Source: Rhizobium laguerreae
GTDB lineage: Bacteria > Pseudomonadota > Alphaproteobacteria > Rhizobiales > Rhizobiaceae
Direction: 5' to 3'
Length of the DNA stretch: 64,000 nucleotides
Assembly: GCF_002008165.1 (NCBI RefSeq)
Contig: NZ_MRDM01000014.1
Span: forward strand, 744,001 to 808,000
Position numbers and translations under genes: made by a program. Below, piece by piece: positions 17,632 through 26,245 of this stretch (the first letter of the stretch is position 1; each line of letters opens with the position of its first letter). The notes under the pieces are model-generated. The model did not search any database, was not told where the DNA came from, and saw nothing but the letters and a program-made list of their open reading frames with translations.

Positions 17632-17649
17632 ATTACGGTTTTGCGACAG
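17632..17649 (-). promoter_or_regulatory. Candidate PHO box upstream of phoX
   Basis: The reverse strand reads CTGTCGC-AAAA-CCGTAAT, matching the two-repeat PHO consensus at 10 of 14 positions with the correct four-base spacer, 73 bases before the phoX start. A second dyad, TTTAGA-N5-TCTAAA, lies at 17601-17617. Confidence 0.4.
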
Positions 17650-18186
17650 GAACATCTTGGGGATGCTGTTCTTTCTCAGGCAGGAGCGACACGGCTCAAC
17701 GAAGGCCAAGACCGGACGTTGCCGTAGTCGGCACGTTGCCTCCGCCCTATGATTCATACGTCATGAAGATGAGACAATGGATCGCTCGATGAGCTCTCCG
17801 ACACGAATGAGGCTTTCGAGCTCGCCTTGACCGGTCCCTATGCCGGGTCTGCGACGCCTCAGGTCCCCCAGATGCGTGGCCATGCCACGATCCAGGGAGG
17901 CCTCCCCTGTAGCGGAGAAGCATCAAGCCTCGCCGCCTCGCAAGGCTTTAGCGAGCTGGACGACCCGGACGGCTGGATTGTTCTCGCACGGCTGCGCGCC
18001 GGCTCGGCAACGGGTCGCGTCTTTTGGGACGCCAGCGATCTCGTCATCATGGCTCCGGCCGCTGACGTTGCAGCCCGACGCTTCGACCATTGCGTGCTCT
18101 TGTCCGGCTAGTCCGATGCAAGCGGAAAGCCGCTACCGATGGCAACGGCTTGGCAGGACAACATGCACGGAGGATAACCGCAAAGC
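17650..18186. other. Long gap between phoX and ilvC without a supported gene
   Basis: About 540 bases beyond the phoX upstream region. A rightward frame at 17827-18111 (94 codons) has acceptable codon use in its second half (DDPDGWIVLARLRAGSATGRV) but no ribosome site and no family I recognise. It could be a gene relic. Confidence 0.35.
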
Positions 18187-18216
18187 GCGCCGCATGAACC
18201 AGGTTCGATGCGGCGC
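18187..18216 (-). terminator. Hairpin terminator after ilvC
   Basis: On the reverse strand GCGCCGCAT pairs with ATGCGGCGC around a GAACC/GGTTC inner stem, starting 10 bases after the ilvC stop. The run after it is only GCTTTG, so it is a strong stem with a weak U-tract. Confidence 0.6.
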
Positions 18217-18226
18217 GGAAAATCGC

Positions 18227-19246
18227 TTAGTTGACCGACTTATCGACCAGCTTGTTCTTGCCGATCCAGGGCATCATGCCGCGCAGCTTGGCGCCGACTT
18301 CTTCGATCGGGTGGCTGTCGTTCAGGCGGCGGATGCCCTTGAAGCGCGAGCCGCCGGCGCGGTATTCCTGCATCCAATCGGACGTGAACTTGCCGGTCTG
18401 GATGTCCTTGAGGACGCGCTTCATCTCGGCCTTGGTCTCGGCAGTGATGATGCGCGGACCGGAGACATATTCGCCCCACTCGGCCGTGTTGGAGATCGAG
18501 TAGTTCATGTTGGCGATGCCGCCTTCATAAATCAAGTCGACGATGAGCTTCACTTCGTGCAGGCACTCGAAATAGGCCATCTCGGGCGCGTAACCGGCTT
18601 CGGTGAGCGTTTCGAAACCGGCGCGGATGAGCTCGACGAGACCACCGCAGAGAACGACCTGTTCGCCGAAGAGGTCGGTTTCGCACTCCTCGCGGAAGTT
18701 GGTTTCGATAATGCCCGAACGGCCGCCGCCGACGCCACAGGCGTAGGAGAGAGCGAGTTCAAGCGCATTGCCCGAAGCGTTCTGATGAACGGCAACGAGG
18801 CAGGGAACGCCGCCGCCCTTCTGGTATTCGCCGCGAACCGTGTGGCCCGGGCCCTTCGGTGCGATCATGACGACGTCGACCGAAGCCTTCGGCTCGATGA
18901 GACCGAAGTGAACGTTGAGGCCGTGAGCAAAGGCGATGGCTGCGCCATCGCGGATGTTGCCGGCGATGTCGGCCTTGTAGATGTCGGCCTGCAATTCGTC
19001 CGGGGTCGCCATCATCATCAGGTCCGCCCAGGCGGCAGCTTCGGCAACCGTCATGACCTTGAAGCCATCGGCTTCGGCCTTCTTGACGGTCGGCGAACCG
19101 GCCTTGAGTGCGATGACGACGTTCTGAGCGCCGCTGTCCTTGAGGTTCAGCGCATGGGCACGGCCCTGCGAACCATAGCCGATGACGGCGACCTTCTTGG
19201 CCTTGATGAGGTTGAGATCGGCATCACGATCGTAATAGACGCGCAT
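18227..19246 (-). CDS. ilvC: Ketol-acid reductoisomerase
   Basis: A 339-residue class I enzyme of the usual length. It converts acetolactate and acetohydroxybutyrate to dihydroxy acids with NADPH and Mg in valine and isoleucine synthesis. Visible: MRVYYDRDADLNLIKAKKVA, Rossmann loop GYGSQG (23-28), AHGLNVHFG, GPGHTVRGEY and the C-terminal knotted domain ending MMPWIGKNKLVDKSVN. The ATG at 19246 has GGAAGG nine bases upstream; the longer open frame is spurious. It stands alone, followed by a hairpin. A TetR gene lies 49 bases upstream in the same direction. Confidence 0.97.
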   Translation of the reverse strand: MRVYYDRDADLNLIKAKKVAVIGYGSQGRAHALNLKDSGAQNVVIALKAGSPTVKKAEADGFKVMTVAEAAAWADLMMMATPDELQADIYKADIAGNIRDGAAIAFAHGLNVHFGLIEPKASVDVVMIAPKGPGHTVRGEYQKGGGVPCLVAVHQNASGNALELALSYACGVGGGRSGIIETNFREECETDLFGEQVVLCGGLVELIRAGFETLTEAGYAPEMAYFECLHEVKLIVDLIYEGGIANMNYSISNTAEWGEYVSGPRIITAETKAEMKRVLKDIQTGKFTSDWMQEYRAGGSRFKGIRRLNDSHPIEEVGAKLRGMMPWIGKNKLVDKSVN

Positions 19247-19295
19247 TTGAAGTTCCTTCCCTTTGCTTGTCTTGTTGACTGTCATTAAAGCGGAA

Positions 19296-19961
19296 TCAGC
19301 CGAGAACCGGCATCTCCGCCAGAACCTTGTCCGTGCCATAAAGCCTGAGGAAGGCGGTGACCGCCCTCTCCGCCTGGCGTGCGGTATCCTTGAGGCCTGG
19401 TTCGCCGAGCAGCATGCGCACATGCAGGTCGGAGACAACAAGGCCGTAAAGCGTGTGATAAGCCTCGTCGGCATCGGCAAAACGCAGGAGCCCTGCCCTT
19501 TTGCCGGCATCGATCAGCGCCATGGCGCGCCGGTCGATCTGGCGACGGCCGCGCTCGAGCAGCAGTTTGCCGAGTTTCGATCCCTCGCGGTTCGACTGCC
19601 CGATCGCCAGCCGGTTGAGCGCCAGCGAGACGTCGCCGGCAAGCACCTCCAGCAGGTCACGCGCAAAAATGACGACATGGTCGTGCAGGCTCGCCGCCGT
19701 CAGCCGCTCGCCGTTGCGCTCGAAGGTGCGCACTTTGCTGGCCTGATAGGCGATCATCGCCGACAGCAGCCCGTCGCGATCACCGAACCACTTGTAGAGG
19801 CTTTCCTTCGAGCAATTGGCGGCGCGCGCCACGCCGGAAGTCGTCAGCGCCTTCTCGCCGCCATCGACGAGCAACTGCAGCGCCTGCTCCAGAACGGCGT
19901 TCTGGCGCGGCGAAAATTCGCTCGGCTCTGCGGTACCGACGGACACGGTCATGGCTCCCAT
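19296..19961 (-). CDS. TetR-family transcriptional regulator
   Basis: A 221-residue regulator with an N-terminal helix-turn-helix at about 28-65 (GEKALTTSGVARAANCSKESLYKWFGDRDGLLSAM) and a helical ligand domain containing a C-terminal LYGLVVSDLHVRMLLGEPG segment. Either ATG at 19961 or one three codons in (19952) may be used; GGGAG lies too close to the second to decide. A perfect 16-base palindrome ends four bases upstream of the first ATG, so the protein probably represses itself. It could also influence ilvC, the next gene downstream. Confidence 0.88.
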   Translation of the reverse strand: MGAMTVSVGTAEPSEFSPRQNAVLEQALQLLVDGGEKALTTSGVARAANCSKESLYKWFGDRDGLLSAMIAYQASKVRTFERNGERLTAASLHDHVVIFARDLLEVLAGDVSLALNRLAIGQSNREGSKLGKLLLERGRRQIDRRAMALIDAGKRAGLLRFADADEAYHTLYGLVVSDLHVRMLLGEPGLKDTARQAERAVTAFLRLYGTDKVLAEMPVLG

Positions 19962-19964
19962 ATA

Positions 19965-19980
19965 CGTACCGTACGGTACG
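19965..19980. promoter_or_regulatory. Perfect 16-base palindrome, probable TetR operator
   Basis: CGTACCGTACGGTACG is its own reverse complement. It lies immediately upstream of the TetR gene start, where bound protein would block transcription or initiation. TetR-family dimers typically bind palindromes of this size. Confidence 0.6.
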
Positions 19981-20132
19981 GTTCGTGAGGTTTATGCGAC
20001 AAACCGATCAGGTCGTCAAGAAGCCGCGACAGATTTTTTATACGGGAAAGCTGGATGAGACACCAGAATTGGATAGGCGCACTACATCGGGGACCGCATA
20101 ATGCCGCACCACGCCATTTGCCGGAGCCTTCC

Positions 20133-20591
20133 ATGCCGCGCCTGCCTGCAGCCCTTCTCCTCGCCGGAACGATGCTTCTGGGAACAGCGCTTCCGAGCAC
20201 AGGCGCCTTCGCCCAGTCGGAAAACGAGGTCTATAACCGTATCGAGGAACTGCACGGCGATGCCGCGGGCTTCGACCGGCCGCTGCGCCAGCTTGTCAAG
20301 GCGATGCGCTCGAGCGACGCCGAGACCATCGCCGGCCTTGCCGAATACCCGCTGACGGTCAAGACCGATGGTAAGCCCTACGAAGTCGAGAGCGCCGAGG
20401 ATTTCATCGACAATTTCGACGATCTCGTGACGCCGGAGACGCGCCGCGCCGTCGGACGCCAGCAATACGAGGATCTTTTCGTCAACAGCGACGGCGTCAT
20501 GCTGGCCGGCGGCGCCGTCTGGATGGGCGCGGTCTGCGACGACAACGCCTGCGAGGCGAGCCATTGGGCGATCATCGCGATCAACAACTGA
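20133..20591 (+). CDS. Small secreted protein of unknown function
   Basis: A 152-residue protein with a signal peptide (MPRLPAALLLAGTMLLGTAL, cleavage near AFAQ). The mature part is acidic and helical at first (SENEVYNRIEELHGDAAGFD), then RQLVKAMRSSDAETIAGLAEYPLTV, and ends with a Cys pair (VCDDNACEASHWAII) that could form a disulfide. The middle resembles nuclear-transport-factor-2-like secreted proteins, but this is weak. The start is supported by GGAG six bases before the ATG. It is followed after 22 bases by another small exported protein, so they probably share a transcript. Confidence 0.7.
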   Translation: MPRLPAALLLAGTMLLGTALPSTGAFAQSENEVYNRIEELHGDAAGFDRPLRQLVKAMRSSDAETIAGLAEYPLTVKTDGKPYEVESAEDFIDNFDDLVTPETRRAVGRQQYEDLFVNSDGVMLAGGAVWMGAVCDDNACEASHWAIIAINN

Positions 20592-20613
20592 CATTTGTCG
20601 TGGGGAAAAGGCA

Positions 20614-20979
20614 ATGAGATACTGGATAGCCGCCGCGGTCATGACCACAGCTCTCGCCATCGCAGCAAACGCACAGGCCGCCGAAACGCGCTGCGGCTGG
20701 ATCGAGAATCCGACGCCCGCCAACTGGTGGCTGGAGGACGCGGAGAACACCTGGACAATCATGACCCAGGGCGACGATGCCGGCGAGGTCGAAGGCATGG
20801 AGCTGATCTCCGACATCTCCGAACATGATTATGTCAAAACCAACGGCAATTATGGCTATGCCTGCGCCTGCATGAGTGTGGAAACGGATGGCAAGGATCG
20901 CATCACCCGCATCCTCTCCTTCCGTCAATTAAAGCTCGCCAAATGCCGTGCCGACAAGGCGTTGAAATTCCCCGGCTGA
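20614..20979 (+). CDS. Small secreted protein, DUF4087-like
   Basis: A 121-residue protein with a signal peptide ending AQAAE. The mature protein starts TRCGWIENPTPANWWLEDAENTWTI, the pattern I associate with DUF4087. Three Cys follow in YACACM and KLAKCRA and probably form disulfides in the periplasm. Function is unknown. It is the second gene of a pair of exported proteins and is convergent with the membrane-protein gene to its right. Confidence 0.7.
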   Translation: MRYWIAAAVMTTALAIAANAQAAETRCGWIENPTPANWWLEDAENTWTIMTQGDDAGEVEGMELISDISEHDYVKTNGNYGYACACMSVETDGKDRITRILSFRQLKLAKCRADKALKFPG

Positions 20980-21062
20980 CCAACCCATCGCCCGAATACC
21001 GGATGGCGGCCGCAGTCACGATCCACTCGCCCAGAGGCAGTTGATCCGCGAAGAGCCGGAGC

Positions 21063-22745
21063 CTATGACGCCGTAGCGCAACCAGCAGGGATCGAGAGAG
21101 GCTCTGCCGGCATCGTCTTGTCGATTGCGTAAAGCTTTGCGAAACCCGCATCTTCGACCAGCGTCAGGCCCGCCGGCATCAAGGTGCCGACATAGCGGTC
21201 GGGGATATCGGCATTGGCGACGAGAACGAAATCGAAACGCCTGCGCCAATCCGACAGATAAGGCGTAAAGTTTCTATATTCCTGCATCATTGCCGGGCAT
21301 GAAAGCACGCCGATCGACAGCAAATTGCCCTCGGGAACCGAGATCTCAGACCATGGCGGCAGAACGGAGAGCGGCTGCTTGCCTTTTGCCGTGAAGAGCG
21401 TCGGCACGAAAGCATGAGACAAGGGCACGGCGAGCGTCGGCAAGTGCCGGAAGGTATCCAGCCCCCAGGCAAAATGCCGGTTGGAGTGGGCAAGACTGCT
21501 CACCGTCTCGGGTTCATGTCCCAGAGGCAACACGGCCGCACCGGCCGGCACTTTTTTAAGCACCGTCTCGACGGCGGCAACATCCTTCTGTGCCAGCCAC
21601 CAGTTCCAGCCGACCCAACCGCTGCGACCGAAGACTGCGAGATTGATGATGAGCGCCAGCAACAGCGCTTGCCGGCGCGGCAGATTGGCGAAAGGGCACA
21701 CCATCGCCATGGCCACGAGCGCCGTCATGATCGGAAAGCGCCAGCTGATCCAGCCGGTTCCGAGCATGTGGCGAGGTGCAATGCAGGACAGCAACAGCAA
21801 TCCGCAGGCGGTGACGGCAAGCCCCGCATGGATGCGGATATCGCTCCCGCGGATGGCACGCGTGCAGATGAGGATCAGCGGCAGAACCAAAACGACATCC
21901 ACCACCGGGACATAGGTGGTGATGGCGGAGAGCAGGTTCAGAAGGATCAGGACGATGCCGTCGTTCCAGGCAAGGCCGAGGCCGTTGCCGCCGGCGTTGG
22001 GCAAAGCCGCAGTATGGAGATAGAGCGCGAGCGGCGGCAGGACGCAGGCGCCGAGCGCCAGCGCCAACCGGCCGGCGAGCCTCATCAGAGCCGCCTTCGA
22101 TCGCACTATTTCGATGCGCCAGGAAAATTCGAGGCCACAGACGATCGCCATATAGAAGCCAAGCGCGAAGAGATGCATCACCGTCAGCAGCAGCGCGGCG
22201 GCGAGCCGCCAGGCAAAAACCAGGGCGGGATTTCTGCGCTGCAGCCGCAGATCAACGCAGGCAAAGAACAACGCCATGCCGAGGCCGATCTGGAAGTTGA
22301 TGAAGCCGCCGATCATGGTGGCGCACCAGCCGAGCGACAGCATGGCGGTCTGCCAATGGTGTCGGCCGCCGAAAAGCGCGCGATGCAGGCCGATTGCCCC
22401 GAGCGGCGGCAGCACGATCGCCAGGAAAAGCAAAGCCCGCGCAAGCCTGTCTGCGCCGACAAGCGGCCCCAGCCTGGTGGCCAGAACGTCGATCCCGACA
22501 TTGGTGAAGGTGCGGTTCCAGTCGACGACATAGATTTCAGGAAACGGCTGCTCGCCGATCCCGCCAGTAAGGAGCCAGATACGGGCGTAGTGATTGGCGT
22601 AATCGAGAACCGGCGGAAAGGGAAACAGGAGAACCAGAGCCGCGGCAAATCCGACGAAAGCGGCAATCGCAACGGTGGAATCCTGCCTGGCGATCGATTC
22701 CTCAGGCCCGGCTGCGGCCACAGCAGGCGCGGCAATCCGGTCCAT
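21063..22745 (-). CDS. Polytopic membrane protein, possible lipid-linked-sugar glycosyltransferase
   Basis: A 560-residue protein with about ten to twelve hydrophobic segments after a short polar N-terminus. Early on it shows FPPVLDYANHYARIWLLTG, an Asp-Tyr motif in the first extracytoplasmic loop as in GT-C-fold transferases that use polyprenyl-phosphate sugars; the C-terminal 150 residues are soluble. The start shares one base with the stop of the upstream GT2 gene. That gene makes a polyprenyl-phosphate sugar, so this protein is the natural partner that passes the sugar to a surface acceptor. The acceptor is unknown and the assignment is partly inference. Confidence 0.6.
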   Translation of the reverse strand: MDRIAAPAVAAAGPEESIARQDSTVAIAAFVGFAAALVLLFPFPPVLDYANHYARIWLLTGGIGEQPFPEIYVVDWNRTFTNVGIDVLATRLGPLVGADRLARALLFLAIVLPPLGAIGLHRALFGGRHHWQTAMLSLGWCATMIGGFINFQIGLGMALFFACVDLRLQRRNPALVFAWRLAAALLLTVMHLFALGFYMAIVCGLEFSWRIEIVRSKAALMRLAGRLALALGACVLPPLALYLHTAALPNAGGNGLGLAWNDGIVLILLNLLSAITTYVPVVDVVLVLPLILICTRAIRGSDIRIHAGLAVTACGLLLLSCIAPRHMLGTGWISWRFPIMTALVAMAMVCPFANLPRRQALLLALIINLAVFGRSGWVGWNWWLAQKDVAAVETVLKKVPAGAAVLPLGHEPETVSSLAHSNRHFAWGLDTFRHLPTLAVPLSHAFVPTLFTAKGKQPLSVLPPWSEISVPEGNLLSIGVLSCPAMMQEYRNFTPYLSDWRRRFDFVLVANADIPDRYVGTLMPAGLTLVEDAGFAKLYAIDKTMPAEPLSIPAGCATAS

Positions 22746-23803
22746 TATCCGATCCGGCTGTTCTTTTGCGAGCGCGGCGGCTCTTTTGATGCAAAGGCCG
22801 CATCCAGCGCGGCGCGCTTGTCGCTGGCGCTCATCTCCGAGAAAGCGATCGACAATTCTGCTTGTTCACTGCCGCGCACGATCGTCTCGACCATGAACAT
22901 CGGCCGCTTCTTGCTCTCTTGTACGAGACGGCCGAGATACTCACCGATGATGCCGATGCAGATCAGCTGGATAGCGCTGAAGGCGCTGACCGCGGCCATG
23001 ATCGACGACCAGCCGGTCACCGTCTCGCCCTGCAGCCAGCGAACGAAGGTGTAGATGAGCAACGCGATCGCGACGCCCGCGCTCATCATGCCAAGCCAAG
23101 TGCTGATGCGCAGCGGCGTCGTTGAAAAGCTGGTGATCGCATCGAGAGCGAAATTGATCATCTTTCGCAGAGGATATTTCGTCGTGCCGGCAAAACGGGC
23201 GTCACGCTCGTAAGGCAGCGCCACCTGCCTGCCGCCGATCCAACTGACCATGCCGCGGATGAACCGATCGCGCTCCGGCATCGCCAGCAGGATATCGACG
23301 ACACGCCGGCGCATCAGCCGGAAATCACCGGTATCGCGCGGAATGGTCACGGAAGCGAGCTTGGACAAAGCGCGATAGAAAAGCGAAGCGGAGGCCAGTT
23401 TGAACCAGCTTTCGCCCTGACGGCGCGTGCGCTGGCCGTAAACGACGTCGGCGCCGCGCTCCATGATCGGCATCATCATCAAAAGCAGCTCTGGGGGATC
23501 CTGAAGATCGGCATCGATCAAAAGCACGCGCTCGCCGCGCGACGCGGAAAGACCCGCCGTCGATGCCAACTGGTGGCCGTGATTGCGCAGAAGACGAACA
23601 CCGAGCAGCTGCGGCACATCGGCCGCCAGATCCGAAATGATCTCCCACGTGCGGTCGGACGAGCCGTCATCGACGAGAATGAGCTCGAAGCCATCGCCGG
23701 CAACACTATGCGCGGCAGCAGCGGCGCGGCGGCAGAATTCGCGCAAGCCCTCTTCCTCGTTGTGACAAGGAGCGACGATGGAGAGAAACGGTGCTTGCGT
23801 CAT
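22745..23803 (-). CDS. GT2-family polyprenyl-phosphate glycosyltransferase (GtrB/DPM1-like)
   Basis: A 352-residue protein with a GT-A domain: SIVAPCHNEEEGL (8-20), ILVDDGSSD (42-50), ADLQDPPELL, and MVSWIGGRQV. After about residue 225 come two hydrophobic segments, as in GtrB, which transfers a sugar from a nucleotide donor to undecaprenyl phosphate at the inner membrane. The C-terminal tail (about 310-352) is charged. It is translationally coupled to the membrane protein downstream. A role in decorating lipopolysaccharide or another surface polymer is likely but not shown. Confidence 0.88.
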   Translation of the reverse strand: MTQAPFLSIVAPCHNEEEGLREFCRRAAAAAHSVAGDGFELILVDDGSSDRTWEIISDLAADVPQLLGVRLLRNHGHQLASTAGLSASRGERVLLIDADLQDPPELLLMMMPIMERGADVVYGQRTRRQGESWFKLASASLFYRALSKLASVTIPRDTGDFRLMRRRVVDILLAMPERDRFIRGMVSWIGGRQVALPYERDARFAGTTKYPLRKMINFALDAITSFSTTPLRISTWLGMMSAGVAIALLIYTFVRWLQGETVTGWSSIMAAVSAFSAIQLICIGIIGEYLGRLVQESKKRPMFMVETIVRGSEQAELSIAFSEMSASDKRAALDAAFASKEPPRSQKNSRIG

Positions 23804-23910
23804 GCGGACATCTGGGCCTGCTTGATATCTGCCGCAAGACTAGTCGGAAACGTCAAACAATCCTTTAATGATCGCACCGCGCTTGGCACGTTCTTGCTGG
23901 GCGCGGTACT

Positions 23911-24819
23911 CTATTCCGCCGCCATGACATCGCGGGCGCCGTCGACATCGCGGGCCGGCGAAGCGCCGTAAAGGCGGCTGTATTCGCGGCTGAACTGCGA
24001 CGGGCTTTGATAACCGACGCGGTGACCGGCCGTGCCCGCATCGAGCCGCTCCACGAGCATCAGACGACGCGCCTCGTGCAGGCGAAGCTGCTTCTGATAC
24101 TGCACCGGCGTCATCGCCGTGACCGACTTGAAGTGGTGATGGAACGACGACACGCTCATGCTGACGCGGTCGGCAAGGTCTTCGATGCGCAGCGGCCGCG
24201 CGAAATTCTCCTTCAGCCATGCAACGGCGCGCGCAATCCTGTTGCTGTGGCTATCTGATGTGGCAATGTTGATCAGCCGCGCGCCATCCGGCCCGGTCAG
24301 CACGCGATAGAGGATTTCCTGCTCGATCAGCGGCGCCATGGCGGGAATGTCGCCCGGACGATCGAGCAAACGCAGCAGCCGGACGGCAGCATCCAGGAGC
24401 TCTGGCGGAGCGACATTGACCGCCATCCCGCGCTGCCCGTCGGTATGGGCGGCCGGACGCGGAATATCGATGCGGCTAAGTAATTCCAGCAGCTTTTCGG
24501 AATCGATTGCCAGCCCCAGGCAGAGATGCGGAACCTCGGGGCTTGCCTCCGTGACGCGCCAGGCGACCGGCAGGTGGAGCGAGGTCAGCAGATAGTCGCC
24601 GGTCCCGTAGCTGATAAGTTCCGTGCCGAGGCGCAGGCTCTTGGCCCCCTGCAGTACAAAGGCGAAACAGGGCCGATAGCTGCTGTGCAGCGGATCGCTG
24701 GGCCTGGACCGGCGGCTGACATGAAGATTGCCGATATCAGTCGAGAACTCGCCGTCACCAGGCGCGAAGCGCATCGCGATGTCGACGATCTCCCGATAGG
24801 GGCTGAAAGGCAAAGTCAT
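23911..24819 (-). CDS. AraC-family transcriptional regulator
   Basis: A 302-residue regulator with an N-terminal AraC-type sensing domain (SSYRPCFAFVLQGAKSLRLG, YGTGDYLLTSLHLPVAWRV) and two C-terminal helix-turn-helix units: FARPLRIEDLADRVSMSVSSFHHHFKSVTAMTP and then VGYQSPSQFSREYSRLYGASP. In this subgroup the regulator is usually divergent from an oxidoreductase gene that it controls. Here the divergent neighbour, 203 bases away, is a zinc alcohol dehydrogenase. The inducer is unknown. Confidence 0.92.
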   Translation of the reverse strand: MTLPFSPYREIVDIAMRFAPGDGEFSTDIGNLHVSRRSRPSDPLHSSYRPCFAFVLQGAKSLRLGTELISYGTGDYLLTSLHLPVAWRVTEASPEVPHLCLGLAIDSEKLLELLSRIDIPRPAAHTDGQRGMAVNVAPPELLDAAVRLLRLLDRPGDIPAMAPLIEQEILYRVLTGPDGARLINIATSDSHSNRIARAVAWLKENFARPLRIEDLADRVSMSVSSFHHHFKSVTAMTPVQYQKQLRLHEARRLMLVERLDAGTAGHRVGYQSPSQFSREYSRLYGASPARDVDGARDVMAAE

Positions 24820-25022
24820 GGGGCAACTCTTTCTGTCAACTGTCTGACGCCGGCTATACCGCCCCTATCTAGAGTGTCTTCGCCATTTCGCAAACAGGCA
24901 GGCGTCTCACTTTTGCAGGATCGTGCAAAAAGCTGAGAGGATCGCTCTAACCGTCTCACGCAGTTCCGGGCAATAGTCCACCATCCCGTTCAACCCCTCC
25001 ACAATCGAAAAGGAAGGTTCCC

Positions 25023-26069
25023 ATGCCTATTGCAAGAGGCTACGCCGCGACCGACGCTTCCAAGCCGCTGACCCCTTTCACCTTCGAACGCCGCAACCCG
25101 AACCCCGATGACGTCGTCATCGACATCAAGTTTGCCGGCATCTGCCATTCGGACATCCACACTGTCCGCAACGAATGGAAGAACGCCGTCTATCCGATCG
25201 TGCCGGGCCATGAGATTGCCGGCATCGTCTCGGCCGTCGGCTCCGCCGTGACCAAGTTTAAGGTCGGCGACCGCGTCGGCGTCGGGTGCTTCGTCGATTC
25301 CTGCATCGGCTGCGCCGAGCGCGACCTCGATCGGGAACAGTATATGCCGGGGCTCGCCGGCACCTACAATGACTTCGAAGCTGACCGCAAGACACGGACC
25401 CAGGGCGGTTATTCCGACTCGATCGTCGTTCGGGAGGGCTATGTCATGTCCATTCCGGACAATCTGCCGCTCGATGCCTCCGCGCCGCTGCTCTGCGCCG
25501 GCATTACGCTCTACTCGCCGCTGCGCCACTGGAATGCCGGCCCCGGCAAGAAGGTCGCGATCGTCGGCATGGGCGGTCTCGGCCATATGGGCGTCAAGCT
25601 CGGCGCCGCCATGGGCGCCGATATCACCGTTCTCTCCCAGAGCCTTTCCAAGAAGGAAGATGGGTTGAAGCTCGGCGCCAAGGAATATTACGCCACCAAC
25701 AACCCGGAAACCTTCACGAAGCTCGCCGGCACGTTCGACTTGATCATCTGCACCGTCAGCGCCGAGATCGACTGGAATGCCTATCTCGGGCTCCTGAAGG
25801 TGGATGGTTCCTTCGTGGTGGTCGGCGCGCCGGAAAACCCGATCCCCGTGCATGCCTTCTCGGTCATCCCCGGCCGCAAGAGCATTTCCGGCTCGATGAT
25901 CGGCTCGATCAAGGAAACCCAGGAAATGCTCGACTTCTGCGGCGAGCACAACATCGTCTCCGAGATCGAGAAGATCAACATCCAGCAGGTCAACGAAGCC
26001 TATGAACGCGTCCTGAAAAGCGACGTCCGCTACCGCTTCGTCATCGACATCGCCTCGCTGGCGGCCTGA
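25023..26069 (+). CDS. Zinc-type NAD(P)-dependent alcohol dehydrogenase (YahK/CAD-like)
   Basis: A 348-residue medium-chain dehydrogenase. The catalytic zinc site is complete: CHSD (Cys41), GHEIAG and a later Cys in LLCAGITLYSPL. The Rossmann motif is VGMGGLGHMGVKLGAAMGAD. It resembles aldehyde-reducing YahK/cinnamyl-alcohol dehydrogenases. The structural zinc loop is altered: in SCIGCAERDLDREQYMPG the first two Cys are present but the third and fourth are Arg and Met, so the structural metal is probably absent. AGGAAGG precedes the ATG, and a strong terminator follows. Control by the divergent AraC regulator is likely. Confidence 0.9.
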   Translation: MPIARGYAATDASKPLTPFTFERRNPNPDDVVIDIKFAGICHSDIHTVRNEWKNAVYPIVPGHEIAGIVSAVGSAVTKFKVGDRVGVGCFVDSCIGCAERDLDREQYMPGLAGTYNDFEADRKTRTQGGYSDSIVVREGYVMSIPDNLPLDASAPLLCAGITLYSPLRHWNAGPGKKVAIVGMGGLGHMGVKLGAAMGADITVLSQSLSKKEDGLKLGAKEYYATNNPETFTKLAGTFDLIICTVSAEIDWNAYLGLLKVDGSFVVVGAPENPIPVHAFSVIPGRKSISGSMIGSIKETQEMLDFCGEHNIVSEIEKINIQQVNEAYERVLKSDVRYRFVIDIASLAA

Positions 26070-26077
26070 GGAATGAG

Positions 26078-26103
26078 AGGCGGCTCGCGAGAGCCGCCTT
26101 TTT
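26078..26103 (+). terminator. Strong intrinsic terminator after the alcohol dehydrogenase
   Basis: AGGCGGCTC-GCGA-GAGCCGCCT followed by TTTT: a perfect nine-base stem with a four-base loop, nine bases after the stop codon. Confidence 0.92.
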
Positions 26104-26245
26104 GATAAAGGCATCCTCCATCCGTCCTTATGCTGAGGTGCGATCCAAAGGGTCGCCTCGAAGCATCGCCGGTCAACGCCGCTTCTGCCCGCCGCATCGG
26201 AGCGCCCCGCTCGTGCTCGATGTTCCGGCCTCTGGCCTGCGCACC

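Noticed and set aside
17827..18111. 94-codon rightward frame
   Set aside because: No ribosome site and no family recognised; may be a relic, but not supported as a gene.
19271..19285. ACTGTCATTAAAG near ilvC as a PHO box
   Set aside because: Only one seven-base repeat is present.
21414..23054. 546-codon frame on the + strand
   Set aside because: Spans the opposite strand of two coupled real genes and is Arg/Gln-rich without any domain.
24831..24850. CTGTCAACTGTCTG as a PHO box
   Set aside because: The two half-sites are seven bases apart, not eleven, so the spacing does not fit PhoB.
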